Source of the DNA: Halicephalobus mephisto | Lineage: Eukaryota; Nematoda; Chromadorea; Rhabditida; Panagrolaimidae | DNA: 64,000 nt | Reading direction: 5' to 3' | Assembly: GCA_009193035.1 (NCBI GenBank) | Contig: SWDT01000061.1 | Coordinates: 186,001 to 250,000, forward strand | Part shown: one piece after another, positions 45,950 to 55,826 of the stretch | Position numbering within the stretch: position 1 is the first letter of the stretch | Layout of the letters: each line of letters starts with the position of its first letter | The notes under the pieces: model-generated | Database searches by the model: none | What the model was told of the DNA's origin: nothing | Seen by the model: the letters and a program-made list of their open reading frames with translations, nothing else | Position numbers and translations under genes: made by a program

Positions 45950-47215
45950 TCTCAAAAAAAAGTACTTTCTTTTCAAGACCGATTTAGAATTTATGTTATT
46001 AGTTAATCCAGATACAGTAATAATTTTTTTTTAATTTTAAAAAGATTCTCGAAACGAAAATATTTTTTTTTCGTTTTTCTTTTCAAGACCGAATTTTGTT
46101 CGAATTTATCTTATTAGTTAGTTCAGATGCAGTAATAAATTTTAAAATTTCAAAAAAATCCTCAAAACGAAAATTTATTTGTTTTTTAACTTCTTCGTTC
46201 TGAGACTAAGTTGCTTTTAAATGTTCGGATTTATGTTGGTAGTAAATCCGGGAGTAAAAGTGGTCGTTGATCCTAATAAAAATCTCCGAGAAAATAAAAA
46301 TCCCGGAACGAAAATTTATTTTTTCATTTTCAAAAGTTTTTAGATTAGTTTAAAATTCCAAATTTAATTAAAAAATAATTTAAAAATTGAAAATTATAAA
46401 ATCAAAGCGAGTAAAAAAAAAATCCGATTGCCTCAGGGAAGATATTTTAAAAATTTTTATTTTTTTTTAAATTTCGTAATAATTTTATTTTTTCATTTTT
46501 AAAAGTTTTTTAGATTAGTTTAAAATTTCAAATTTAATTTAAAAATTGAAAATTATAAAATCAATTCGAGTCAGAAAAAAATTGATTGCCTCAGGGAAGA
46601 TATTTTAAAAACCTTTATTTTTTTTAAATTTCGTAATAATTTTATTTTTGCATTTTTTAAAATTTTTAGATTAGTTTAAAATTTCAAAATTAGTTAAAAA
46701 TAATTTAAAAATTGAAAATTATAAAATCAAAGCGAGTAAAAAAAAATACCGATTGCCTCAGGGGAAGATATTTTAAAAACCTTTATTTTTTTTTTAAATT
46801 TTGTAATAATTTTATTTTTTCATTTTCAAAAGTTTTTTAGATTAGTTTAAAATTCCAAAATTAGTTAAAAAATAATTTAAAAATTGAAAATTATAAAATC
46901 AAAGCGAGTAAAAAAAAAATCCGATTGCCTCAGGGGAAGATATTTTAAAAACCTTTATTTTTTTTAAATTTCGTAATAATTTTATTTTTTCGTTTCAAGA
47001 TTAAATTTTTTAGTATCTACAGTAACTTTAATTTTTAATTAATTAAAAATATTCATTTAAAAAATAAAAAAACCGATGTGATTCAAAAATTTGTTTTTTT
47101 TGGAAATTTTCGTTTAAAACCAAACTGTTTTTGAATGTTTACATTTGTCACCAGCTAATCCAGATGTGAAATTATTTGTCCTAAAATTTTCAAAGAAACA
47201 AAACTCTCAAAACGG
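45950..47215 (-). repeat. Decayed exon copies plus about 170 bp tandem repeats
   Basis: Diverged copies of the 48.11-48.25 kb coding segment occur near 45965, 46070, 46190 and 47105 (recognisable by TTCAAGACCGA and TTAATCCRGATGYAGTA). The 46190-46310 copy still translates on minus as SRRFLLGSTTTFTPGFTTNI, aligned to PQGLLLGPATTTTSGLTSNI of the intact exon. 46300-46985 is a four-unit array with AAATCAAAGCGAGTAAAAAA and CCGATTGCCTCAGGGGAAGA. Confidence 0.65.
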
Positions 47216-47247
47216 TAATTTAAATTTTTTTCGTTTAAAAACAATTT

Positions 47248-47559
47248 TTACAAATGACGAAATTCGTTTTCAGAGAGTTTTCTGATCATATAATAACAAT
47301 CACGAAATAATCGTCCCATAAAATCAATACACAGTTTACTGTATTTTTCATGATATTTCTGATATTCGCGTCGAGAAAATTTTATAATAATTTTCATTTC
47401 TTTTTTTTTAATTAAGTGATGAAACTCGTCTTTTGAGAACTTTCTGATCATATAATAATAATTGCGAAATAATCGTCCCATAAAATCAATACACAGGTTA
47501 CAGTAATCTTCATGAGATACTTGATATTCGCGTCGAGAAAATTTCATAATAACTTTCAT
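47248..47559 (-). CDS. Tandem 54-residue repeats, units 2 and 3 (103 aa frame), unknown
   Basis: A single open frame holding two in-frame copies of a unit of about 50 residues. Unit 2 has KFSRREYQVSHEDYCNLC and IDFMGRLFRNYYYMIRKFS and ends HHLIKKKE; unit 3 has KFSRREYQKYHEKYSKLC and IDFMGRLFRDCYYMIRKLS and ends EFRHL. Unit 1 lies immediately upstream (47569-47721) with the same phase but a stop between. The period is 162 bp. The units are Tyr/Arg/Cys-rich and predicted helical, with no signal peptide or membrane segment. Each unit starts with Met. No family is recognised and no clear splice acceptor precedes it, so this could be a young gene, an exon array or an open satellite. Confidence 0.4.
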   Translation of the reverse strand: MKVIMKFSRREYQVSHEDYCNLCIDFMGRLFRNYYYMIRKFSKDEFHHLIKKKEMKIIIKFSRREYQKYHEKYSKLCIDFMGRLFRDCYYMIRKLSENEFRHL

Positions 47560-47568
47560 TTCTTTTTT

Positions 47569-47721
47569 TTAAATTACGTGATCAAACCCATCCTCAGCGA
47601 GTTTTCTGATCATATAATAACAATTACGAAATAATCGTCCCATAAAATCAATACACAGGTTACAGTAATCTTCATGAGATACTTGATATTCGCGTCTAGA
47701 CAGTTTCATAACAACACCCAT
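47569..47721 (-). CDS. 50-residue unit 1 of the triplicated frame, unknown
   Basis: ATG at 47721 to TAA at 47569: MGVVMKLSRREYQVSHED, YCNLCIDFMGRLFRNCYY, MIRKLAEDGFDHVI. The stop is followed in the same frame by AAA AAA GAA ATG of unit 2; at the unit 2-3 junction the corresponding codon is AAA, so a single A-to-T change separates a 50-residue ORF from a readthrough polyprotein. The core is nearly identical at DNA level to unit 2, indicating recent duplication. Confidence 0.4.
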   Translation of the reverse strand: MGVVMKLSRREYQVSHEDYCNLCIDFMGRLFRNCYYMIRKLAEDGFDHVI

Positions 47722-48075
47722 TTCCACTTTTTTGTAATTTAAACATTTTTTTCATTTAAAAACAAAATTTTCAAAAATATTTTTCTCGTTTAAAGATCGA
47801 ATTTTTTGAATTTATATTGTCAATAAATTTAAAAAACGATTTTTAAAAATAAATCTTTAAAAATATAAAAATTTTAAAATGAAAATCAATTTTTTTCAGT
47901 TTTTCGTTTCAAGACGGGACTTTATTTAAATTTTGAAATTTATTTTTAAAATTAATTTAAATTGAAAAACAATTTTTTTTAATTTTAAAAAATATAAAAA
48001 TTTTAGAATAAAAATAATTTTTTTTTAATTTTAAAAAATATAAAAATTTTAAAATAAAAATAATTTTTTTCGTTT

Positions 48076-48460
48076 TTAAAAATATAAAAGTTTTAAAATA
48101 AAAATAATTTTTTTTCGTTTTTCGTTTTGAGACCGGGTTGTTTGAATGCTTGGATCTATGTTGCTGGTTAATCCGGATGTAGTAGTGGTTGCCGGTCCTA
48201 ATAAAAGTCCCTGAGGGAATAGGAGCCTAGGATCGAACGCGTTCTGCAAATTTGGCCTCGAAGCAGAAAAGACGACTAAAAACTGATTTGTTCTTTTTAA
48301 ATTTCTCCAAAACTCTTCGACTAAAGTAAAATCTCGGCAAAGAAGCCGTGGGAATTTCCCTGAGGCGAAAACGAACAAAGCGAGTAAAATATTAATATTT
48401 GATGACTTTACTGACCCGACTTTCCTTTTTACTTTGACCTCCACTCTCCTCTTTATCCAT
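48076..48460 (-). CDS. Small two-exon protein, unknown family
   Basis: Exon 1 (48412-48460) gives MDKEESGGQSKKESRV; a GTAAAG donor and GTTTTCGCCTCAG acceptor bound a 52 nt intron (48360-48411) of typical nematode size, phase 1. Exon 2 (48076-48359) reads RKFPRLLCRDFTLVEEFW, RNLKRTNQFLVVFSASRP, NLQNAFDPRLLFPQGLLL, GPATTTTSGLTSNIDPSI, QTTRSQNEK and then A/T-rich sequence to a stop, total about 110 residues. The last dozen codons may not be real if another donor is used. No signal peptide or known motif is seen. Parts of exon 2 recur as decayed copies over the next 2.3 kb, so this looks like the intact member of a local expansion. Confidence 0.5.
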
Positions 48461-48479
48461 TTTCCTTTAGAAATTTTTC

Positions 48480-48890
48480 AAAAGTAAACCTTTTTTAAAA
48501 ATTTCTTGTTTCATTTTCTTTATAAAAAAATTACTTTGAAAAATAACTTCGGATAAAGTCAATTCTAGGGTAATTTTTCGGATATCTGTCAATTTTTATT
48601 AATTAAGTCATATGTAAATTTTTTCGAATTTTTTTATGAATTTCTTATTTTATTTTTTATAAAGAAATTACTTTGAAAAATAACTTCGGATAAAGTCAAT
48701 TCTAGGGTAATTTTCCGGATATCTGTCAATTTTTATTAATTAAGTCATATGTAAATTTTTTTCGAATTTCTTTATAAATTTCTTATTTTATTTTTTATAA
48801 AAAAATTACTTTGAAAAATAATTTCAAATAAAGTCAATCCTAGGGTAGTTTTTTGGATATCTGTCAATTTTTATTAATTTGACAAAATAT
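48480..48890 (+). repeat. Tandem repeat, about 145 bp, three copies
   Basis: Units share AATTACTTTGAAAAATAACT, TCGGATAAAGTCAATTCTAG and GATATCTGTCAATTTTTATT. It lies just upstream of the minus-strand gene's start, so it occupies that gene's promoter side. Confidence 0.85.
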
Positions 48891-49770
48891 GGACACGTTT
48901 TTCTTTTTCGAAAATTTTTAAAAATGAACTTTTTTTTAAATTTTTAAATTTTCTAAAATTTATTTTTTTTAATTTTTTAAAATTTTCGAAAATTTATATT
49001 TTTTTAAATTTTGAACAAAATTGTGAAATTTATATCGGACGTTATCAATTGATCAACATGGACACGTTTTTCTTTTTCGGACAGTTTTAAAAATGAACTT
49101 CTTCCAGATGACCAATTATTCCATTTTTTATTTTCTCCAATTTCAGACATCTTTCGAAAATTGTTTTGGAGAAAATTAATTTTGAATAAAATTTTTCAAT
49201 AAAAATTGAATTTTCATCGATCGATTAAAATTCCGATTTTTTGGACATTTTTGAAAAATAAGTTTTTTTTAAATTATGTAATTTTTTTAAATTATTTTAA
49301 AAAAAATTAATTTTGGAATAAATTTTTGAAATTATATTAAATTTTCATCAAATTTTATTTTTTATTTTTTCGAATATTTTTGAAAAATAAGTTTTTTCTA
49401 AAAATTATTTTATTTTATTTTTTTAAATCTAGATATTTTAGAAAAATTTAAAGTTTATTTTAATTCATTTTTGAATCCATGTATATTTTATCAATTAATT
49501 AGTATTTGGCTTTTTAAATTTTTTAAAAATTATTTTATTTTTTTAAATTCAGATATTTTAGGAAAATTTAAAGTTTATTTTAGTTCATTTTTTTATCCAT
49601 GTTGTGCCTTATCAATTGATCGATATTTGGCTTTTTTTAATTTTTTTAAAATTATTTTATTTAATTTTTTTAAATTCAGATATTTTAGAAAAATTTAAAG
49701 TTTATTTTAGTTCATTTTTTTATCCATGTTGTGCCTTATCAATTGATCGATATTTGGACCAGTTTTTCCA
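48891..49770 (+). repeat. Tandem repeat, about 125 bp, with ATCAATTGATCGATATTTGG
   Basis: Copies at about 49470-49740 share TTTAGGAAAATTTAAAGTTT, ATTTTAGTTCATTTTTTTAT and CCTTATCAATTGATCGATAT; more diverged copies lie near 49030. The + frames over it are repeat-derived. Confidence 0.75.
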
Positions 49771-50031
49771 TTTCCCGGACTCCCCCACTGAGTTTTGTTT
49801 GAAACAAAAAGGACATCCTGGTTCAAGTGTCTTTTTTGTCGGAAGGCCATTGAATATGAGGGCTTCGAATTATTGGTTTATTCTTTTGAATTTACGAGAT
49901 TTACGTTTTTGAATTATTATTGGGATAATTTCGGACTTTTTATAGTTTATTGCCTTCGATTTTGTCTTTCGAAATTTCCTGAGGGCCGACTGAATGAAAA
50001 TTTTATTTTTGAACATCTCGAAAAATCAGTG
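49771..50031 (+). promoter_or_regulatory. Probable promoter/5' region of the cholinesterase gene
   Basis: Base-balanced DNA between an array and the coding start. It is open in one + frame (49795-50082), but that frame overlaps the cholinesterase start out of phase and resembles no known protein. GAAAAATCAG at 50020-50029 could be a splice or trans-splice acceptor. Confidence 0.35.
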
Positions 50032-50041
50032 ATGGACGACG

Positions 50042-53000
50042 ATGCCAGACCCAAAATACCGTTTTTCGAATTTTTTATTTAAAATTATTTTATTATTTTT
50101 TGTATTTTTTTCGACGGAATCCAGAAGTGTCCCGTTCGACGATGAATCCGTCGTGAAGACCAATCTGGGGTCGATCAGGGGGTTCAGACAGGACTTTGAA
50201 AATGTCAAAGTTCATTCTTTTTTCGGAATACCGTATGCCAAACCGCCTGTGGGGAACTTGAGATTCAGACCCCCGGAGATGGTGGAACCCTGGGATGGGG
50301 TACTTCAGGCGAGGAATCTTTCGAAAACTTGCTATTACGCCATAGATACCGTATTTCCGCAGTTTCCCGGGGCGGAGATGTGGAATCCGCCGAACGCGCT
50401 GGACGAGGACTGCCTGAGCTTGAACATGTGGATTCCGGAAAATCACGACGGAACGGTGATGGTGTGGATTTTCGGAGGAGGATTTTTCTCCGGAAGTCCT
50501 TCATTGGATCTTTACGACGGAAAAGTACTTTCAACGATGGAAAATTCGATCGTTGTGAACATAAACTACAGACTCGGGGCTTTTGGATTCCTCTATTTTG
50601 GAGACGATTCTTCCGTCACGGGAAATATGGGACTTCTCGATCAACAAATGGCCCTCAGATGGATATATGAAAACATAGACAAATTCGGAGGAGATCCAAC
50701 GAGGATAACCCTCTTCGGGGAATCCGCCGGAGGGGCCAGTGCCACTTCCCACCTATTCGCTCCCGGAAGCCTCAAGTACTTCAGCAAGATCATCTGCAAC
50801 GTAAGTTTACAATTTCAAAAAAGTAGAATCCTGTTCAAGCTCCTGGAATTTTTCGAAATCACAGTGAGGATTCTAGAATCTTCAAAAATCCAGTAGCAGC
50901 TTCAGAATCTTTCAAAATCATAGTGGTGATTCTAGAATCTCCCAGAATCCAGTGAAAGCTTCTGAAACTTTTGAAAATTTCATAGAAGTTTCTAGAATTT
51001 TTCGAAATCATAGTGAGGATTCTAGAATCTTGCAGAATCCAGTGAAAGCTTCTGGAACTTTCGAAAATTTCATAGAAGTTTCTAGAATCTTTGACAATTC
51101 CGTATAAGCTCCTAGAATCTTTCGAAATCATAGTGGAGATTCTAGAATCTTCCAGAATCCAGTGAAGGTCGCTAGAATTCAACAAGTTTTTCAGTTTCTA
51201 AAATTTTAAAAACATTTCTTCATATAATTTTTAAATACTTTTTTATATAAGGTTTTTAGATATTTTTTACTTTTTAATATATTTTAGATATTTTAAGTAT
51301 TTTTTATTTTTTTAATAAATTTTAGATATTTTTATTTTTTAATAAATTTAGATATTTTTTACTTTTTTAATATATTTTTAGTATTTTTTACTTTTTAATA
51401 TATTTTAAATATTATTGTGGATTTTTTAGAGCGGAGTGATAACGAACAACTGGGCGACGAAGCCGAAGGAGACGATGCGGACTTTGTCGATGAAATTGGC
51501 CAGTAAAGTCAACTGCACTCCGCATGGATTTAAGGCGGATAAGGATTTCGATCTTCTTGCTCATGATTTGAAGGCGGTGGTGGACTGTATGTCTTCTGTT
51601 TCGGCCTCGAGTCTCCAGAAGGAGGCGGATTCGCTGGTGGAGATGCTGCATGCCATGGCGTTTGCTTTTGTTCCGATTTCTGAAGACAAATTATTTTTTC
51701 AAGGAAATATTTTTGAAAAAATTAAAAACAAAAATTTTAAAAAAAATGTAAGTGCAATTTTGGGGACTGTCAAAGATGAAGGAACTTATTGGTTACCGTA
51801 CTACTTGGACAGAACTGGATTTGGTTTTAATCATACCATATCTGCGGAAGATCAGGTGAATCGGGCTTTGATAAGTCCGGAACAGTATGAGCAGTCCTTC
51901 GAACTCTTCATGCCCTACTTTTCGGATTCCGTCCTCGTCCGACATGCCCTCCTGAACGCCTACCGGGGCTACTCCCCCAGCCCCCGAACCCCCGAACGCC
52001 TCAGGGACGGCGTCGCCAGATTCGTCGGGGATTTCTTCTTCACCTGTAGTCTTCTGGAGTTCGCCGATCTCCTAGCAGATAACATCTACGGATCTGTTTA
52101 TATGTATTTTTTCAACAAAAGATCCACCGCCAATCCCTGGCCGAAATGGATGGGGGTCATGCACGGTTACGAAATCGAGTACATCTTCGGAATGCCCTTC
52201 AGGGTTCCGCATGTTTATGAAAGTTCTAATCTCGAATTAGAGAAAAATTTTTCTAAAAAAATTATGAAATTTTGGAAAAATTTCGCAAAAACAGGAATTC
52301 CGGTCCAAACATGGCCGAAATACAACCGAATAACTCAGAAGTCGTTCGTTCTCGATCACAAAATCGCCCACACAGACAACGGCGACGTCGTCACAGAGGA
52401 TAAAATTCATGGGGTCCAATGTAATCTCCTCAGGGAAGCCAAAAGTTACAGTAAACCTGGTAATTTTTATTTCCTAATTCAATTTTTAATTTTTTTTAAT
52501 AATTATATTTTAATTTTAATTTTTAATTTTTTTTAATAATTTTATTTTTATTTTTAATTTTTTAAATAATTTTATTTTTATTTTTATTTTTAATTTTTTT
52601 TAATATTTTTATTTTTAATTTTTAATTTTTTTAATAATTTTATTTTTATTTTCAATTTTTTAAATAATTTTATTTTTATTTTTAATTTTTTTAATAATTT
52701 TATTTTTATTTTCAATTTTTTTAATAATTTTTATTTTCTAAGTAATTTAATTTTTTATTTTTTAATTCTTAATTTTTTAAATAGTCCAATTTTTAATTAT
52801 TTTTATTTTTAAAATTTTTTTGAATAGTTAATTTTAATTTTTTTAAATAATTTAATTTTTATTTATTTTATTTTTTTAAATAATCCAAGTTTTCATTTTT
52901 TTAAATAATCTAATTTTTAATTATTTTATTTTAAATTTAATTGAATAAAAATGGAATTCCAGATTGTGTCCAAGTGCCGGACCAGAGTGCCTGTGCCACA

Positions 53001-53093
53001 ATCTCCTCTGCCCTGAACGCTGCCGTTTCTGATTCTTCGTCGAATTTTAGATTTTCTTTCTTCTGGAGTTTCGTCATTTTTTTGCTCATCTGA
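50042..53093 (+). CDS. Acetylcholinesterase, GPI-anchored type
   Basis: Hydrolyses acetylcholine at synapses; 639 residues in three exons (50042-50800, 51430-52459, 52963-53093). A signal peptide spans [10 protein letters not shown]. The alpha/beta hydrolase fold has catalytic Ser228 in GESAGG, Glu370 in KDEGTYW and His498 in [16 protein letters not shown]. The oxyanion loop is FGGGFFSG and the choline-binding Trp sits in EMWNPP before [10 protein letters not shown], which separates true cholinesterases from other carboxylesterases. The last exon encodes a small Ser-rich spacer and hydrophobic end ([15 protein letters not shown]), the signal for a GPI anchor, as in the nematode ACE-2, ACE-3 and ACE-4 enzymes rather than ACE-1; I cannot say which. 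Intron 1 contains minisatellites. A uORF overlaps the start, and a strong cryptic donor sits in exon 2 (51748). Confidence 0.95.
50860..51190 (+). repeat. Intronic minisatellite AATCATAGTGAGGATTCTAG
   Basis: Four units of about 85 bp inside intron 1 of the cholinesterase gene: AATCATAGTGAGGATTCTAG, AATCCAGTGAAAGCTTCTGG and AATTTCATAGAAGTTTCTAG. The long minus frame there is repeat-derived. Confidence 0.85.
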
Positions 53094-53650
53094 TTGAATC
53101 CAGAATCAAGAACTCTATCATGTACATATCCCTCGATTCATCCAATTGGAGCTTATCTTTATTATTTTAATTTTTTCGTGTCGAGATCACCTGAGATTTG
53201 TTAGATTCTAGTCTTGCCAAATTTTTGATTCATCGAAAAATAAATTTTCTATAAAGATATTTGAAAAATTAAAAAAATAATTTTTTTAACAAACATGTTT
53301 GGAAAATTTTTTCAATAAAAATATTAGAAAAAATTAATTTTTTTTTAATAAAGATGTTTGAAAAATTAATTTTTTTAATAAAGATATTAGAAAAAATTAA
53401 TTTTTTTAATAAAGATATTAGAAAAAATTAATTTTTTTTAATAAAAATATTAGAAAAAATTAATTTTTTTAATAAAGATGTTCGAAAAAATTAATTTTTT
53501 GTGAAATAAATTTTTGATTAAGATTTTTGAAAAGTAGTTTTTGATAAACATGTTTGAAAAATAAATTTTTTGATGAAGATAAATGAAAAATTTCGGAGAT
53601 AGCCTAATTTTGATTTATTTAGGTTGGGCTCCTGAAGGTCGTGGAAACCG
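53094..53650. repeat. 3' UTR, then TTAATTTTTTTAATAAAGATATTAG array
   Basis: The AATAAA at 53239-53244 probably ends the cholinesterase mRNA. 53270-53590 repeats AAAAATTAATTTTTTTAATA in units of about 30-40 bp. No gene lies in it. Confidence 0.7.
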
Positions 53651-53660
53651 GGGCGGCAAT

Positions 53661-53690
53661 TGATAACCCAGATTCCGGAATGATATAAAA
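53661..53690 (+). promoter_or_regulatory. TGATAA plus TATA promoter of the 53.7 kb secreted gene
   Basis: TGATAA (53661-53666) and TATAAAA (53684-53690), the latter ending 27 bp before the ATG at 53718. Same architecture as upstream of the lectin gene, suggesting intestinal expression under a GATA factor. Confidence 0.6.
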
Positions 53691-53717
53691 TCTCAAAATA
53701 TTTCTAATTTATAAACA

Positions 53718-54849
53718 ATGAAGTCGATTACGGTATTGGCCATTTTTTTGGTTTTCTGTGTGGCCTCCCTCGAGTGCTGTCAGATAACTATGAAGCTTCG
53801 TTCTAAGACCAAAAACAAATTCAGAATCCAAGTCGTGGTTCCTGCTCTCAACCAGGAATCAGAAAGGATTCTGTTCACGAAGCCCCAAGAAAAGAAGATT
53901 ACTGTAAGTGCTGGTTGAGAACTCTGTTCAGGATCAGGATTTTGCAAGTTCTAGAATCTGATGCAAAATCTGAAATTTCAGAATTCTGTAAAAATTTTTG
54001 GAATTTTTCTCCGAATTCTGGAAATTTCAGAATTTTATAAAACTTTTCAAAATTTTTTTCTGGACTCTAAAAATTTCAGAATTTTTCACCGGATTCTGGA
54101 AATTTCAGAATTTTTCACTGGATTCTGGAAATTTCAGAATTTTTCTTCGAATTTTAAAAATTTCAGAATTCTGTAAAAGTTTTCAGAATTTTATAAAAGG
54201 TTCCAGAATCTGATGGATATTTCTGGAAAATTATACTTTTATAGAATCCTTCAGGATTTCCTATTGGATTCTGTAGAAGTTTTCAGAATTAAATAGAAAC
54301 CTCTGAAATATTTTGAAATTTAATAAAAATTTAAAATATTATCTGAAATTATAAATTCTAGAAGATTTTTTAAAATTTTAGAAAATTTTAGAAAATTGAA
54401 AATTTTTGAAATTTCTAGGAAATTCTAAAAGATTTCAAAAAATTTTAGAAAATTTATAAAAATAGAAGATTCTAAAAAATTTTTGAAGATTTCAGAAAAT
54501 TTTTGAAGATTTTTAAAAATAGAAAATTCTTGAAAATTTAGAAAACGGCAAGAAATTCTTAAAGATTCTAGAAAATTCTGCAAAATTGTGTCGAGATGAT
54601 TTTCTGCCAACGTCTGATTTATGGTTTTTCACAATATTACGATTTCAGATCAAAGGAGAAAATTGCGGAAAACTCCATTGGGTCGTCCGAACTTGGAAAC
54701 TTGACAGAGAAGGAAACTGGGTCAATGCCAAGGAAGTCAAAGCCAAACTCGACGGTCGTGGTTGGCTCAGGGTTAACGTAGGGGATGACTTGAATCCCTT
54801 CTTCATGGACAGAAGCGGAGTCATGTGTTCGGAGGGATTCTGTGGATGA
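53718..54849 (+). CDS. Small secreted nematode protein (128 aa), function unknown
   Basis: Exons 53718-53903 and 54649-54849 (GTAAGT donor, GATTTCAG acceptor, phase 0). A signal peptide (MKSITVLAIFLVFCVASLE) precedes a mature start CCQITMKLRSKTKNKFRIQV. The beta-rich body contains GENCGKLHWVVRTW, DREGNWV, DGRGWLRVNVGDDLNPFF and a C-terminal MCSEGFCG; five cysteines remain after cleavage. I recall similar short Cys-containing secreted proteins in nematodes (ECC start, GDDL motif) but no assigned function. The promoter suggests gut expression. The 745 nt intron holds a minisatellite whose units each contain a splice-acceptor-like ATTTCAG. Confidence 0.85.
53980..54260 (+). repeat. Intronic minisatellite with acceptor-like ATTTCAG
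   Basis: Six or seven units of about 30-35 bp: TCTGGAAATTTCAGAATTTT then TCACCGGAT or TCTTCGAAT, within the intron of the 53.7 kb gene. Each unit carries GAAATTTCAG. Confidence 0.8.
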
Positions 54850-55560
54850 TTCTCTCAATTGCTAAAAAATAAAAATAAAAATAAAATTAAAAAATAAATA
54901 TACATGTATTTAATAAATAAAATTCATTTAAAATCTTTCGTTTCGAGACAAAAAAAAAAAGAAAATTTTCGTTTCAAGAAAATAAAAATTTACGTTTTAG
55001 AAAAAACTAATTTTCGTCTCAGGAGAAAAAATTCATTTCTTTTTAAAAAAGAAATTTTCGTTCCAAATTCAAAAAAAAATTATTTTCAGTTTAAAATTTA
55101 AAAAATAATTTTTATCCTAAAAACTAAAATTTTTTTTCTTCTTAAGACCGAAGGAAAATTTTCGTCTTAAGACCAAGAAAAAAAATTTTTTGGTTCTAAA
55201 ATCAAAAAAAATTTTCTTCTTAAGACCGAAGGAAAATTTTCGTCTTGAGACCAAGAAAAAAATTTTCGTTTCAAAACCAAGAGAAAAAATAATTTTTAAT
55301 TTAAAATTGAAAAAAAAATTATTTTTATCCAAAAAATAAAAAAAAAATTTTTGGTTCTAAAATCAAAAAAAATTTTCTTCTTAAGACCGAAGGAAAATTT
55401 TCGTCTTGAGACCAAGAAAAAAATTTTCGTTCCAAAACCAAGAGAAAAAACAACTCATGTTGAAATGAGGGAAATTAATTTCATCCTAAAAACAGAAAAA
55501 AAGGATTTTCTTCTCAGGAAAAATAATTTTCGTTCCAGGACAAGAGGAAACTGGTCACTT
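54850..55560. repeat. Purine-rich array with TTCGTCTTGAGACCAAGAAA
   Basis: After a short 3' UTR, units of about 60-120 bp repeat TTTTCTTCTTAAGACCGAAG, GAAAATTTTCGTCTTGAGAC and CAAGAAAAAAATTTTCGTTT. It contains the same GAGACC/GGTCTC-type word as other arrays. Confidence 0.75.
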
Positions 55561-55812
55561 GTCGTGGCAACAGCAAAACAACTGGCTTTAGCAGCTGAGA
55601 GGAGCCAGTCTTTCCCTTTTGACTGGACGGTTGTGTGTCGCGCGTAGTCTCTCGCTCAAACACGTGCAAAGATGCTTGCGAAAGATCGATTTCGATGGAA
55701 ATTTAATTTTCTACTGTATTTTTGATTAATATATCAATATTATCGAGTAAATAGAATCACCAAGTTTCATATAGGGGGTTTTTTAAGTATTAAAAAAGTA
55801 GGTAATTTTCAG
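55561..55812 (+). promoter_or_regulatory. Promoter region of the RanBP9-like gene
   Basis: Base-balanced patch with TGTGTCGCGCGTAGTCTCTC and a CACGTG E-box (55661-55666), about 165 bp before the start codon. GTAATTTTCAG (ending 55812) is a good cis- or trans-splice acceptor 14 nt before the ATG. No TATA box, as usual for housekeeping genes. Confidence 0.5.
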
Positions 55813-55826
55813 AAAACACTGCCAAA

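Noticed and set aside
48161..48250. Mobile-element or rRNA interpretation of the TTAATCCGGATGTAGTAG motif copies
   Set aside because: The least diverged copy lies in a spliced open frame, so exon duplication explains the copies better.
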